From Daphnia carinata (lineage: Eukaryota > Arthropoda > Branchiopoda > Diplostraca > Daphniidae), in the NCBI RefSeq assembly GCF_022539665.2, contig NC_081335.1, positions 9,689,381 through 9,753,380 on the forward strand: DNA of 64,000 nucleotides, in the 5' to 3' direction. The translations under genes and the position numbers were made by a program. The notes under the pieces are model-generated. The model did not search any database. It saw only the letters and a program-made list of their open reading frames with translations, and had not been told where the DNA came from. Positions 10,639-21,840 of the stretch are shown one piece after another. Each line of letters opens with the position of its first letter. Position 1 is the stretch's first letter.

Positions 10639-11036
10639 TGTGACGGGGAATTGTGGGGGGAAGCCGAGGTTAGGAAGTAAGATCACTTGAGTCAGTGTTT
10701 AGAGGAGAACGGAGGGTATTTGGAAGGAACAATCTAAGGCACTTTCTGGAGAAGACTGAACCCCGAACCTACTTAGGCTCGGGGTATTTAAAGGCAAGGG
10801 TCACCCTGTTACCGGGTGACGCCGGAAGAATCTAGGGAAAGATGGTCATCTAGATAACACCTAAATGATCGCTACGAACGTTCTAACCCTTTTCTAGGGT
10901 AAAGTAGAAAGTTTTTACGGAAGGAGTAGTTAAGATGGTCAAGTAGATAACTCTACTTGACCTTACAGTCCAGGACGGGAGAGGAGTTTCACGTGAAATC
11001 CATTAACACGTGCGTGTCCCTGGATTCCACGTGACA
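10639..11036 (-). mobile_element. 5' LTR of element A2 (398 bp)
   Basis: Minus-strand LTR with edges TGTCACGTGG...CCGTCACA. It has a TTTAAATA promoter motif near 10790 and the same GGTCAAGTAG/CTACTTGACC palindrome as the A1 LTR. It is clearly diverged from the A1 LTR, so A1 and A2 are different subfamilies or ages. Its right edge abuts the spacer of B2, between ORF A and the missing ORF B, so A2 probably inserted into B2. Confidence 0.8.
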
Positions 11037-11042
11037 ATAGGG

Positions 11043-11150
11043 TGGACATATGTCTAGACGCCATAGCGATACAGCCTAGGCTATTTGGCATAGCCTTCGA
11101 CCACCACTCGGGAGTCTCGGGTTTGAGTCTCGGCTCAGCCGCCGTTTACC
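11043..11150 (+). repeat. tRNA-like module in the B2 spacer
   Basis: Opposite in orientation to the retroelement genes, this segment has a D-arm-like GGCTATTTGGCATAGCC (5-bp stem) and a B-box-like GGGTTTGAGTCTCGG about 45 bp later. No full acceptor stem forms, so it is not a tRNA gene. Related modules occur at the same place in B3 and B4, so it belongs to the element. Confidence 0.55.
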
Positions 11151-11516
11151 CAATACAAAGATATGTTTTTTTCTTGGTTTTTCTTTAATAGAAATTTATT
11201 GTTTTGAACCGGCGGCAAGTGCCGATCATAATTCCTTTTATTCTAATTTTATTTTCTACATCAGCATGTATTTTCGTATTTGACGACGCTCTCCTTACTC
11301 TCGATTATTTTTATAGAGAAAGCTAGCGAAATATTTGCGTTCTACTTTGTTTATTCATAGCTTAGAGATAGGGAATATAATGCGAAGGGGGAGAAAAAAA
11401 ATTCTGGAATAGAGTTCTATTCTATGGGGAATAAATACATGTTCCTACGGGGTGAGAGTAAATAAGGAGATTTTCGTTTGGTGGTTCTTTTCCGAGCCTT
11501 TTCATTTTACGTTGTC
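11151..11516. other. Spacer between ORF A and the tRNA-like module (B2)
   Basis: AT-rich spacer that aligns in outline with 48040-48390 of B3, including GGGGAATAAA...ACATGTTCCTAC. No coding sequence was found. Confidence 0.55.
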
Positions 11517-11951
11517 TTAATTGTGGATGGTGGTGGGGTCGCGCCTCTGCCGTTTTCGACCTGTGTCCCACAGGTCAGGCGACCAGTTGAAAAAAGGGGG
11601 GTGACCCTTCGCGAGATCCAAGTCCAGAATGAGTTTGAGGGTGTTGACAGCTCCTCCCCAATCCTCGGCGTACAGATCGGCGTTCAATTTGCGGGTGAGC
11701 GCGGCCGTCCGTTCTTCGAAACGGCGCTCGTAACGTTGACGCTCGAGCTCCCATGATTCCAAGCCGTCGAGCTCTGGGGACCGAGGCGTCTGGCTAACGA
11801 CGTTGGTAGATTTTTCTGGTACTGGAGTCCAATCGTCATAGATTGGGATGGAAACCATTGGTGCCATTACTTTTTCAGCTTCCTCGCCGGCACTTAGCCA
11901 CTCGGAAACCGCCTGGGATTGTTGATTTGTAGAGTTGGCGCACGGGTCCAT
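11517..11951 (-). CDS. Accessory ORF A of element B2 (144 aa)
   Basis: A small soluble protein of unknown function encoded between pol and env. The ATG at 11949-11951 is chosen because B3 and B4 start at the same codon. It has a Ser/Gln-rich N terminus, a charged helical stretch with coiled-coil character (ELERQRYERRFEERTAAL), the motif L-x-AEDWGGAVxTLKLILDLD, and a basic tail GRKRQRR that could be a nuclear signal. The length equals that of the B3 copy (144 aa), and it remains open although neighbouring pol is full of stops. Its C-terminal motif resembles that of ORF B, so A and B look like ancient duplicates. No known family was recognised. Confidence 0.6.
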   Translation of the reverse strand: MDPCANSTNQQSQAVSEWLSAGEEAEKVMAPMVSIPIYDDWTPVPEKSTNVVSQTPRSPELDGLESWELERQRYERRFEERTAALTRKLNADLYAEDWGGAVNTLKLILDLDLAKGHPPFFNWSPDLWDTGRKRQRRDPTTIHN

Positions 11952-12110
11952 TTTTTTTTTCAGAAGTTTTAATTTGGAGCACGATTTGGGTGGACTCGAC
12001 TCAACAAGTGTCAAAAACGTTGTGAAGTCCCTTTGAAATTTATCGCTGTTAAATACACGACGGTTGTTATGTGAACGTTAACTTTGTCTCGAAGAGGAAA
12101 AAAAACTCTT

Positions 12111-15100
12111 CTAATTCCTATAACGCATTGGTAGTCTTCGATTTCTTTGCGGGCGTCCGGTAGCATGTTGGGGTGGCAATTCTTCAGGCTGATTGATGGC
12201 TGGCGCCACCTGTCGGGCCTCAGATTCCAAATTTATGGCAACTACATTGTTTTCGGGAATCGGTGTTGGATTATGACGATTTAACAATATGTCAGCGTCG
12301 ATTGAGTTATCGTCATGAATCATGTATATCTTGAATTTCGTTGTCGAGGCATAATTGTTGTTTACTGTTAGCGTTGGCGTCCATTTTCTTTTCTGCCATT
12401 TCCAGTTCCACGGTTTCCAATGCCACATTTTCCACATCCACTATTTTTAGTGGACTCTTTTCCATATCCACTTTTTCCGATTCGCTCGTTGTTAGCTCCA
12501 TATTTTCCATAGTTTCCATTGTTTGGGTGGAAATCGATTTACGAAATCGATTCTCGAGCTTCGAAGGCGTCTCGACAGGGGGACAATGTTCGTCTTTCCA
12601 TAACATTGTTTCGTACAGGGGTTTTAGACGGTTAACGTGAGTTCGTTGACAGATGTATGAATTATCAGCAATATCAACATTATTATTGGAATAAACTTTT
12701 ACAACTCTATAAGGACGTTTATATTTTGAGGTAAATTACCTACTATCGCCGTCTTTAACTACCCTAATATCTAATAATACTCTATCTCCTACGATTTACT
12801 GTTTTACATTCGCTCTTTTATTATATTGTTCCCTCTGACGTTTTCTTGCCTTTTCGCTCTCCTCACGGACGCGCTGGAAACTATAACGCAAGCGTTCAGT
12901 TAAGTTACCCACGTAATCCGATGCGGAGGTAAAGGTTTTTGGGAAAGCGTCAAGGAATTCATTAATAGGTTTATTAGGATCTCTACCGTGCAGTAAATAA
13001 TATTGAGTTTCGCAAGTTGAAGAATGGACAGAACTACGGTAAGCGAATAAAACATCATTCAGCATATCCTTCCAATTGACATGTTCCCCATCTTTTAATT
13101 CTTTTCTTAACATTGTTGTTAATGTTCGATTGAATCTTTTAGTCTCTCCATTGCTAGCTGGATTGTAAGCAGTTGTTAATTTTTGATCAATTTTTATTTT
13201 CTTACAGAAATAACGGAATAACTTGGACGTGAAATTGGTTCCGCGATCGGAAAGAATAGCTCTAGGCATACCATGTCTAACTATAATTGTCTTATACACA
13301 CAATCTGCTGTCGTCTGCGCGGTCTGGTCTTTTAACGCAACAGCTTCTACCCACCGGCTGAAGTAATCGGTGATAACTAGAATATAACTATTCCCATTAG
13401 GTGAAAATGGGGTAATAGGACCCAAAAAGTCCATCCCAATGACTTCGAAAGGAGCCTTGGCTATTTCATAAGGATGCAACAATGCTCTATACGTTGAAGA
13501 AGTGTTGGCGGTGCATACCTCACAAGCTTAGCAGTACTCTTTAATTTCCTTCCTCATGTTTGGCCAATAATAATGATTCTTTATTTTCAAATAGCTAAGT
13601 CTTATAAAAAGCTAAATGTCCGCCCATCGGTGCGTCATGTAGTTCTTTAAGCACTAGATGGCGTAACGATGCAGGCAAGACTAACTGATGGTTAGTTTCG
13701 TTTCTTTTGCTATCGGCAGATGGCAGCACGTGCCGGTAAAGTGTACCATCAATAACTTCAAAATAATCAATTTCTTTTACCCAATCTGGTTTAGACTGAA
13801 GAAAAGATTCCTCGAGTTCTCCGTTATCTAAATAATTACGAATGGCTATGCAAAGGTCGTCTTCCAATTGCTTCTCGCAAATTAAGGTAATTTTGCTTTC
13901 AGTTTGGATACTGGCTACTTTTAAGCATGACAGGCAATCTGCGTTTTGATGAACACGTCCTGGTCTATATTTTAATTCATAATTCGTTGCGGCCAATAGT
14001 ATAGCCCATCTCCCTAATCTACCATTATTATACTTTTGTTCTTTAAGCCATTGCAAGGGACGATGGTCGCTGATTATTTCAAAAGGTTTATCCAATAGGT
14101 AATGCCTAAAATGCTTGATGGCATCTACGACCGCTAGGGCTTCCTTCTCAGTCGTACTATAATTCGTTTCTGCTTTGTTAGCTGTCTACTGGAATATGCT
14201 ATAGGATGTTCGTGGCCATTTTGGATTTGTGATTACACTGCTCCAATGCCGTACTCGCATGCATCGGTGAAAAGATAAATTTTTCATTGAAATTGGGATA
14301 AGCAAGAACTGGTGGCGTTACTAGAGAATTGCGCAATTTCTCGAAAGCAAATTGTTCTTCGGGTCCCCAGTTAAAAGGCTTCCTGCTAAGATCTTTATGG
14401 GTTAATCGAGTCAACGGTTTAGCAATTGATCCAAAATCTTTGATAAATCTTCTGTAGTATCCAGCTAATCCGAGAAATGATCTGACTTCATCTACTGAAG
14501 TCGGTGTTTTATAGTTGACTATTTTATCAATTTTACTGGGATCAGGCTTAATACCATCGGTCGAAATTACATGTCCTAGATAATTCACTGAGCGCTTGAT
14601 AAATTGACATTTCTTTAGTTTTAATTTCAAATTTGCATTTCTCAAGAATTCAAAAATTTCTCGAATATCATGTAAATGATCTTCGAAGGTATCTGAAAAG
14701 ATTATAACATCATCCAGATAAATTAATGCTTTACGCCCCAAGACTTCTCTCAGTACATAATTCATCAGTCGTTGGAATGTGGCAGGTGCATTGCACAAGC
14801 CAAATGCCATTCTTTTAAATTCGTAGAGGTTGTTTTCTACTACAAACGCTGTTTTTTCTATAGCCGGATGGTCGATTTGAATTTGCCAATAACCTGAAGC
14901 TAAATCGAGGGTGGTGAAAAATTTCTTCCCATATCGTTTATCCAAAGTTTCGTCTATCCTAGGCATAGGGAATGAATCCTTTTTCGTAATGCTATTTAAT
15001 TTGCGATAATCGACACAAAATCTTACTTCTCCATTTTTCTTTTCGACTAAGACCACGGGTGAAGCCCATGTGGAACATGAATATTGAATTACATCAGCGT

Positions 15101-16443
15101 CGAGCATCTCTTGAACGTCATCATCTAATAATTTTCTTTGGTTATGTGCAGACTTGCCGCGCCGATCAATTTTCGGATCTCGATCTCCGATCCGATCTTT
15201 TGAGTTTGATCGGATCGGGCGATCCGATCTTTTCTCAAAAGATCTTTTTCTCAAAAGATCTATATTTTTACCGATCTTTTTGTACGACATCTAGCGCTCA
15301 AAATTTACACTATTTAACGAATTTAGCATTGGCTGTCACAGCGACAGTCACTGACGGCCATTGAGGGTGAACACTAAACCGCTTCCCTCAATTGGCATTC
15401 GCAAAAATAGTAGTGAAAGAGTACCATGTGGCTGCAAAATCGACAGCTAGATGGCGAAAAGTTTGATCGCTCAAAAAGATCGGATCGCGATCATTTTTTT
15501 GGGATCGCCGATCCGATCTCCGATCTTTCTCAAAAGATCGGATCGGCGATCATTTTTTGATCGAAGATCGGATCGGCGATCAATTTTTGATCGCGATCGC
15601 GGCAAGTCTGGTTATGTGTTACTCTGTATGGGCGTTGTCTAATGGGTCCTCGTCCTTGTGTATCAATCGTGTGTTTTATAAGGTTGGTGTTTCCTAATTC
15701 CGAATCTTTGGACGCGAACAAGTCGTGAAAATCATTTAATAAGTCTGAGAGCGGTGCTTAAAATTCAGAGTCGACTTCTGAAATTAAAACTGGCTCAGCT
15801 TCTGCTTTAGGTATATCCAATTTAGTGAACGAAATTTTTCCGATAACTTTATCAATTATTTCAATTACTCCTAATTCAGTGTTTCTCGGAATTTTAATTT
15901 GATGAAGCGAACGATTCTCGACTATAATGCTATAAATTCCATCTCCCGATACGTTTTCTTTAAACTCTTCGATAAAAATGCCTACTGGTAAATTGTCTGC
16001 TGGGGTAAATGTAAATGCTGTATTAGGTGGGACATACGGAAATGAACCTTTCATCCGCGCTGCAATTACCATCGACGTCTGACGAGATAACGTCGTCTTT
16101 TTGACCGTTGTAACTGCCTTGTCCGGTACCTCAAAGATGGCTGATCCCTGCTCATCCCTTGCTAGGTAAATACTTCTGGCTTCTCCGTCAAGCCGAAATC
16201 CGTGTTTCTGGATTGCATCTCATCCAAGGATACAGTCCTCAGAAACACCATTAGTAACAATAAATTCTTGCTTAAAACTGACTCTCCGTATCGAACGGGT
16301 AAAATTATTCTTCCCAGCGTATGTAATTTCTTCTCCCCTACATCGTACAAATCGAAATCAAGCTGGCTGCAGATCACCTGACCTCTAGGAGTTAACTTAT
16401 TAAATAATATCGTGGATAATACTTTAGACGCGCCTGTTTCAAA
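12111..16443 (-). pseudogene. Pol of element B2, degenerate (protease, RT, RNase H, integrase)
   Basis: A copy of the B3 pol with the same domain order, broken by many stops and frameshifts and by a MITE at 15149-15610. Visible blocks are the protease start at 16430-16443, RT with FCVDYRKLNSITKK and YLDDVIIFS, RNase H with ISDHRPLQWL, and integrase with the catalytic GMDFLG, LSDRGTNF and NGET region (here NGETKRFN, so the last Glu is Lys). A GPY-type C-terminal region and an acidic tail follow. The protease active site reads FETGAS, with Glu in place of the catalytic Asp (codon 16438-16440). Confidence 0.9.
15149..15610. mobile_element. hAT-like MITE inserted in B2 pol (462 bp)
   Basis: Terminal inverted repeats begin CAGACTTGCCGCG and the insertion is flanked by perfect 8-bp direct repeats GTTATGTG (15141-15148 and 15611-15618). 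Eight-base duplications and CAG-type ends are typical of hAT elements. It holds many nested GATCGGATCGGCGATC-type palindromes and no transposase. Removing it restores alignment of B2 pol with B3 pol. Confidence 0.88.
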
Positions 16444-18647
16444 TAATGCTTGTAACGGAATCTGAAGAAAAAAAAAAAATGTGAAAAATGTTTGTGAAAA
16501 ATCTTCAATGGAATTCTAGGGGTCGATTCATTCGTAATAGTGGTTAATTTTGCGACTTGTCGGGGTTTTATGCGAGGCTCGTTATCAACTGACCCGAAAC
16601 TACAGTTGATAGCTACTGGTTTCCCTGATGTTGGGTAGGGACCTGGAATATTGGGCCTTTGAGAGTTTCTATATTTCGGACAGTTATTAGATTTATGCCC
16701 AATCTCGCGACAAGAATAGCAGACGGGAGGCTGAGCTTGTTCCAGAGCTTGGCGCTGAATTTGACGACAATTGGATTGCGTGTGTCCGCGGTAACTACAA
16801 AAATTACAAATTATTACTTGTTGATCTGATCTGTTATTGCTGTTGCTAGGTGACCTCGGGAAAGATGGCATGCCTGGCGCTGATCTGTTTGGGAATCTAT
16901 CTGGTTGGTAAGAATTATTTGTGTTATTAGGGCGATAACTGGGAGGTCTGCAGTTCCTATCTTGATTAACGTTATTTGTGTAAAGCATTCTTGTTGTGGG
17001 AAGAAAGACTTTACTTTATTAAGACAAGAAATAATAATAAATAAATAATAATGAATAAATAAACTCGGAAGGCGTTACCACAATGCCAAATATATTTTAT
17101 TCTAATAGGCCGAATGAATAACAAGGGGAATACACAGTTATAGGATATAAAAAGGAGAAACGGGAATAGAAAAATAGAGTTATGCGAATTCAACCTTACC
17201 GTCACCGCTGTGGCGAGGGTAGAAATAAAGATGGACCGTTGCGGAGAAAATACAGGTTACAGGCTCATCAGTCGCACAAGTAGCGATAAGGAGCACTTAT
17301 AATAGTTATTGATTTAAACACAATTTATACTCACAACAACTGACGAATTGAACAACACTCGTTGATGAGATAGCACTAGAACTGGAACTTGAACAAGAAC
17401 AGGAACTAGTGGAAGAACGAAGCGGAACTAGAACTAACTTTTGGGAATAAAAAGGCATCTTTTTATAGGTCTTACATGCTTAAGGCAACATAGCATTTCC
17501 GACAAATGAGCTCCGGATGTCGTACGCAGGAACATTTCATATTCACGGAAATGCATGGCGCGACTTCCTACGCATGAAGATTCATCCAATCGGAAATAAG
17601 TAGAGCACAAGGTATAATATAGAAATAGAATTCAACGAAAGGGCAACAACACTTGAATTATGATATTTATAAGGCATAAAGGCAACGGATGTAAATATAT
17701 GATCATAATAATAAAATAAACAATCAAGACACAATATAATTCAATAAAAATTGTATTTTATGACTTCGTTACATTTGGCTGAAATGAAACTTGGTTCCTA
17801 TAAGGAACGCCTGGTGGAGTAGAAGAATAATCTTTCTTATCCTGTTGGAGTTGTTTTACAGCCTGTGTGAGTTCGTGAAGAATATCCTTAATCTCATCTT
17901 TCTCTGACTTTGGATTATCCTCTTGCTTATGGCTATGGCGAATATTAGCAACGGCATTGTCTACAATTTCCTTCTGATCGATCAACATTTGCTTAAGTTC
18001 TTTTAATTCTGAATCTTTTGTGCCAAAGGATTCGTCAATTGCCCTAACAAATTCATGCTTCTCGTTGTCCGTTTCTAGAGCCTCCAACCGAACGGCATAA
18101 ACGCGTGTTGCTGCTACGAGTTCGTGAAAATCTCTGAATTCCTTATATCGGACTTCTTGGAAGCTTGGAATCTAATCCCTCAATAAATTTTTGCATGAGG
18201 ATGACTGCGAAAGATTTTTCCATGTGCCCTTTTAAAAATTTATTGTAAACGATGAGCATAATCTACTATCTTTTCTCCAGGTTTACGCTTGGCTTTATTG
18301 AACTTTCTAATGTAGACATCAACATTTTCATCCCCGTGGAAGTGATCGAGCAAAGCTTATTTAATAGAATCATAGTCGTAAGGATGTTTCCTGATTATGG
18401 GTTGTATGACTGAATTGAAAGCTTTATCTGTTAATTTAGCACGCAGCATCTGAATAATTTTTCCTTCAGACCATCCTGCCCCATCAACTATGCTCTCAAA
18501 AGATTCTAACCAACAGTCAAAACGAGAAATTGGACTACCGGAAAAAGCAGGAAGTAATTGCAATCGTGAAAAGGTATGCTGGTTGTTTTGCAAATCGAAT
18601 AAATCATTAACCGGAGCTGCCCTGGTAGGGGAAGAAGAGTAAGCCAT
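16444..18647 (-). pseudogene. Gag of element B2, split by a solo LTR
   Basis: Nucleocapsid-bearing gag. It starts at the ATG at 18645-18647 (MAYSSSPTRAAP) with a capsid region FSGSPISRFDCWLESFESIV, continues with a charged helical region to 17774, and after the solo LTR resumes with two CCHC zinc knuckles (CNFCSYRGHTQSNC and CYSCREIGHKSNNC). Frameshifts lie between 18357 and 18090. The solo LTR at 16979-17773 removed nothing, since both sides align with B3 gag. Two zinc knuckles contrast with the single one of lineage A. Confidence 0.85.
16979..17773 (-). mobile_element. Solo LTR of lineage B inside B2 gag (795 bp)
   Basis: Edges TGTAACGAAG...GCTTTACA on the minus strand and perfect 4-bp target duplications TTTG (16975-16978 and 17774-17777). 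Sequence matches the B1 LTR, not the LTR of B2, so it is a separate later insertion of a B1-like element reduced by LTR-LTR recombination. It contains the conserved TATA region on the minus strand near 17470. Confidence 0.92.
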
Positions 18648-18758
18648 ATTGTTGGTAAAAAAAAGTTATAGGGGAGTTTGGAGTTCTGTGATGGTGAGAT
18701 TGCGCGGTGCCCGAGATGCGGTTCGAAACCGGCCGGGATTCGCCAATATTATTGTCGG

Positions 18759-19670
18759 TCAGTTGTATCGACGGTTTCGGAATCGTATTCGGTCTGTCTG
18801 GCGCTTGTTTATCTGCTGTGATGATGTCGGACAAGTTGGGGTGGTCTCCAGCTCTTCCTGATTTTCCTGAATGGATGATAGCAACTGTTTCAATTGTTTG
18901 GCAGTCTGGGTGAGGACGTCTTTGATGATGGTCGAAAGCTGCTTGTGGCACAGTCTTGCCACTCTTAGGAAGTGGGTCAATCTGTTCCCGAGCAGTATCA
19001 GTTCGGGTAACAGTGATTCCAAGCTGGTGATGGATTGTAGTTTCCTTAGGAACGAGAGTAGGTTTAGTATGGCCGTGAGAAGAGTCAGCTGGAAGTCCAA
19101 CAAGGTTTTCTCCAGGTGGATCGAGAATTCGAATATTTCCAGGATGAGAAACTCGTATCGCCTGTCCTCCTCGCTGACTTGCGTCGTCGCTCTCGGCACA
19201 AAGCTGAAGAGGGTCGTGTCCTTCGCTGGTACGAGCGTCTGCAGATCCTCTATGCTGTACGTTTGTCCTAACAGGAACGTCGTAAACTGCCTCGCATACG
19301 TCGTAAAGGACGTCGTCAATTCGGACGCTTGTTGATCCACCTTCCGTGTCGTCCGCTTTAGCCGCCCGCTGGCCCTCACTTCTTGAATGGCAGCTAAGTA
19401 TCTCAGGAATATCGTTGGCGTCTCCACGTCTGTCAGCAACTGCGGTTTGCCCAGGGGGCGGCTCCTCAGCCCGAAATCGTTCAGTAGCCGGTTCAGCTGG
19501 TCCCAAATTTTCGGGTAGTGCGACTGGAAGTCCAACACCCTCTCATTCAGGCACTTGAGTGCTAATATCAGGGATGGAATCGGACTCGACGGCGTCGGAA
19601 ACACTTTGGATGGATTGCTCTGGATTTCGTGGTATAGATGATGGAGACTCAAGTTGAGGTGACCGTCCAT
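18759..19670 (-). CDS. Pre-gag ORF2 of element B2 (303 aa)
   Basis: A 303-codon open frame from an ATG at 19668-19670, lying between the primer site and gag. The predicted protein is strongly helical and leucine-rich (LLPELILLGNRLTHFLRV, LTAILNLLSFLRKL), ends in a basic tail and has no signal peptide or recognised domain. It overlaps the end of ORF1 by 128 bp in another frame. It could be a matrix-like gag part reached by frameshifting or splicing, or an accessory protein. It remains open over 300 codons although the nearby gag and pol are broken, which suggests late constraint. B3 lacks it through a deletion. Confidence 0.55.
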   Translation of the reverse strand: MDGHLNLSLHHLYHEIQSNPSKVFPTPSSPIPSLILALKCLNERVLDFQSHYPKIWDQLNRLLNDFGLRSRPLGKPQLLTDVETPTIFLRYLAAIQEVRASGRLKRTTRKVDQQASELTTSFTTYARQFTTFLLGQTYSIEDLQTLVPAKDTTLFSFVPRATTQVSEEDRRYEFLILEIFEFSIHLEKTLLDFQLTLLTAILNLLSFLRKLQSITSLESLLPELILLGNRLTHFLRVARLCHKQLSTIIKDVLTQTAKQLKQLLSSIQENQEELETTPTCPTSSQQINKRQTDRIRFRNRRYN

Positions 19671-20166
19671 TCACTGGGCTTTTCTTTTGGAAGAAGCTTA
19701 AAAGAGTACTCGAGAGAAGACTAGCCTTTGATTCGCTTTTCGTAGGTGATTTTGGAGGGGAAGGACGAGAAAAGAACTTAGCATAAACCGATCGTGGACG
19801 TTGAGTGGCTGCAGCAGTAGACTTAGCACGCGTACCAGTTTTTTTAGTGGTGGGTTTAACGAACGGAGCCACTTCCTTATAAGCAGTATTCGACCGTAGT
19901 TTACTTAACTGAGTATTATCTGTCTGCACTCTAGGTTTCATAACGGGAGAAGCAGATTTTTTGACGGCTTCAGTTTCTGCTTCTGACGCTTTACAGCCCT
20001 GAACTTTGTCTAACGTGGACGAAGGGCGATCTGATAGTTTCTCAAAATCAATTAACTTAGCAACCGTTTCGTCGGATATTTGTACCACTGGCGTTAGGGG
20101 AACAAGGGGGGTGCTTACAGGCGTGCGAGGTATCTTAGGTCCGCCATAAATAACATCATCCGTCAT
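19543..20166 (-). CDS. Pre-gag ORF1 of element B2 (207 aa)
   Basis: Starts at the ATG at 20164-20166, only about 14 bp inside the primer site. The product is rich in Pro, Ser, Thr and Lys with no predicted membrane segment; it looks intrinsically disordered and basic in the middle (KPTTKKTGTRAKS). The first dozen codons (DDVIYGGPKI) are retained in B3 at 53930-53969, where the rest was deleted. No known family was recognised. Its place suggests a gag-leader or accessory product. Confidence 0.55.
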   Translation of the reverse strand: MTDDVIYGGPKIPRTPVSTPLVPLTPVVQISDETVAKLIDFEKLSDRPSSTLDKVQGCKASEAETEAVKKSASPVMKPRVQTDNTQLSKLRSNTAYKEVAPFVKPTTKKTGTRAKSTAAATQRPRSVYAKFFSRPSPPKSPTKSESKASLLSSTLLSFFQKKSPVNGRSPQLESPSSIPRNPEQSIQSVSDAVESDSIPDISTQVPE

Positions 20167-20179
20167 TGTGGTCGAGTTA

Positions 20180-20197
20180 GAGAAACCGCTGCCACCA
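20180..20197 (-). promoter_or_regulatory. Primer binding site of B2, tRNA-Leu-like
   Basis: Plus-strand ACCGCTGCCACCA ends 3 bp before the LTR. It matches the 3' end of an animal tRNA-Leu as I recall it. The same site adjoins the B3 and D LTRs. Confidence 0.65.
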
Positions 20198-20200
20198 TAA

Positions 20201-20935
20201 TGTAAAGCATCTTCCCGTGTGGGAAGACGGACTTTACGGAATTAAGACAATAAAAAGATATTGATCTAAGAGGCGTTTTACCCACAATGACGTATGTGTT
20301 TATTGTAAGCTAAGACACAAGAATTAAAAAGACAAGAGAACAAATGATAAGAAGAAACATTCGGGAAAACAAGTTAAAAGAGGGAACAATTAAACAGGGT
20401 CTTACCGTGAACTCACGAGTGAAAGAATGGAAGATAAACGACACAAGGCGAACTTGGAATTCAGCTTCCACACGAGCGGTACACAACAAGAGTTCAGATA
20501 CGCAAGAATTGACAATCAACGTCCGGAATAGCTCGGGACGAGAACGAGTTTTTACTCAAAGGTTTAGTTAAGGAAACATTAAGTAAGGCACAATACTACT
20601 CGATAAAGCGAGGAAGATTGGCTTAAGGCAACTACTTGGCACGGCTGCAACTACTTGTCTGATTTCCGTCAACTGCTAGGTTTATCGCGAAACTTTGCAT
20701 ATTGCAAAAGTGGCGTGATTGGGCGGAGCTTGTGCACTCACGCGGCAGCCAATTAAAAGATGCCGTTTGACGTGGCGTGATGTTGAGGTCGTATCGTCTG
20801 CGTGAGTCAGCTGCAGGTGTTCATTTGGGTCGGCTGCACTGGGTATATGGTGTTGCAATTGCCATGTCCAGACTTGTGTTTACTACTGAAGCAAAAGCGA
20901 GAAAAAGTTAAAGTAATCTATTCGGCTTCGTTACA
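20201..20935 (-). mobile_element. 5' LTR of element B2 (735 bp)
   Basis: Minus-strand LTR with edges TGTAACGAAG...GCTTTACA. It aligns over its length with the 722-bp LTRs of B3 with scattered differences. Near its 3' edge it carries the terminal hairpin CATCTTCCC/GGGAAGACG. The partner 3' LTR is outside the window. Confidence 0.9.
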
Positions 20936-21305
20936 CAAGCTACATGCTCGAACGTTGCTAAAACGCTGCTACACTACTACACGGCTATACGGATGGCAAT
21001 GTGCGAGAAGACTAAAAAAAAAGACAGAGCTCAGGCGTGGGTTTTATACCAAGCTTTGGCTTGGTGATGTTAAAGTAAGCGTGGGGACGCTAAAGTTAGC
21101 GTGGGGTAATAAAACAGAAGAGAGTGTCAAGAGGGGAAGCGAGGTCAACTGATAAGGTTGGTGTCGTTGACAAATCGGTCAAGCGGAAAAAGGTAATAAA
21201 AGGGAAATTCGAGCAAAAGGAGGTCAACGAGGGTGAAAAAACAACATGAACAATATGCGAAATACTTAATTTATTTATTTTTAACTTTAAAGTTTCTCGG
21301 CAGTC
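20936..21305. other. Unassigned spacer to the right of B2
   Basis: No gene recognised. It holds short direct repeats of AAGCGTGGGGACGCTAAAGTTAGCGTGGGG and a purine-rich stretch. A short open frame here has no recognisable features. It may be the flank into which B2 inserted. Confidence 0.4.
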
Positions 21306-21840
21306 CTTACAATATTGATCACTTCGTAGAAGTACGACACTACATCTTCTTCCTAACCTTGCACACGTTGACGCAGCTTACTTTCTTGAACCAGTGCTGA
21401 GTTGGCCTATCGAATGGCCGCAATAAACTAAGATTTCAACTCCGATGCCACTGGCAAATTGGGCAGCGTTGGGTCTTCCGCGTTAGGGCGGGACGCAAGA
21501 TCCTCCCAGTGATGAGGGTGGGAATGTACCAGGAACCATTTTCTGGCTGCCCCTTCCAAATACAAATCACAAAAGTTCGGGCTTGGTCGTCATCTAACGA
21601 TCGATTTTAAGCTGCCACTACTGTCGTACTGTCGCGCGAGAGCGGTACCACGTTAAAGTTATCACTATTGTCGAGCACTTCCAGTTTTTCTGCGGTGTCA
21701 CTAGTATCTCTTGATTTTGTCAGCGGCACTTGGTTCACCACTTCTCTTTCCGACAGTTCAGACTGGACAAATAATTCTGGATGTTAACTTCAACTTGGCG
21801 CACGGCCCCACGTAGGGTATCTTCCTGACTGCTTACCTAT
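21306..21840 (-). pseudogene. Gag remnant of a lineage-A element (A3)
   Basis: Nucleotide similarity to A1 gag (about 4610-5260): the capsid part with the CRTRQRV-type block and the ARKWF region can be read through several stops and indels on the minus strand. Both the capsid end and the zinc knuckle are missing. It is followed by a lineage-A leader, primer site and partial LTR. Confidence 0.7.

Noticed and set aside
12341-12640. Ser/Thr/Phe-rich plus-strand frame over the pol tail
   Set aside because: Complement of the acidic pol tail; the same artefact appears at 49211-49544 and 57014-57214.
18607-19506. 299-codon minus-strand frame over pre-gag ORF2
   Set aside because: Overlaps ORF2 in another frame, rich in Arg, Asp, Gly and His with no structure. 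ORF2 starts at an ATG and has a more protein-like composition, so I prefer ORF2, though the choice is not certain.
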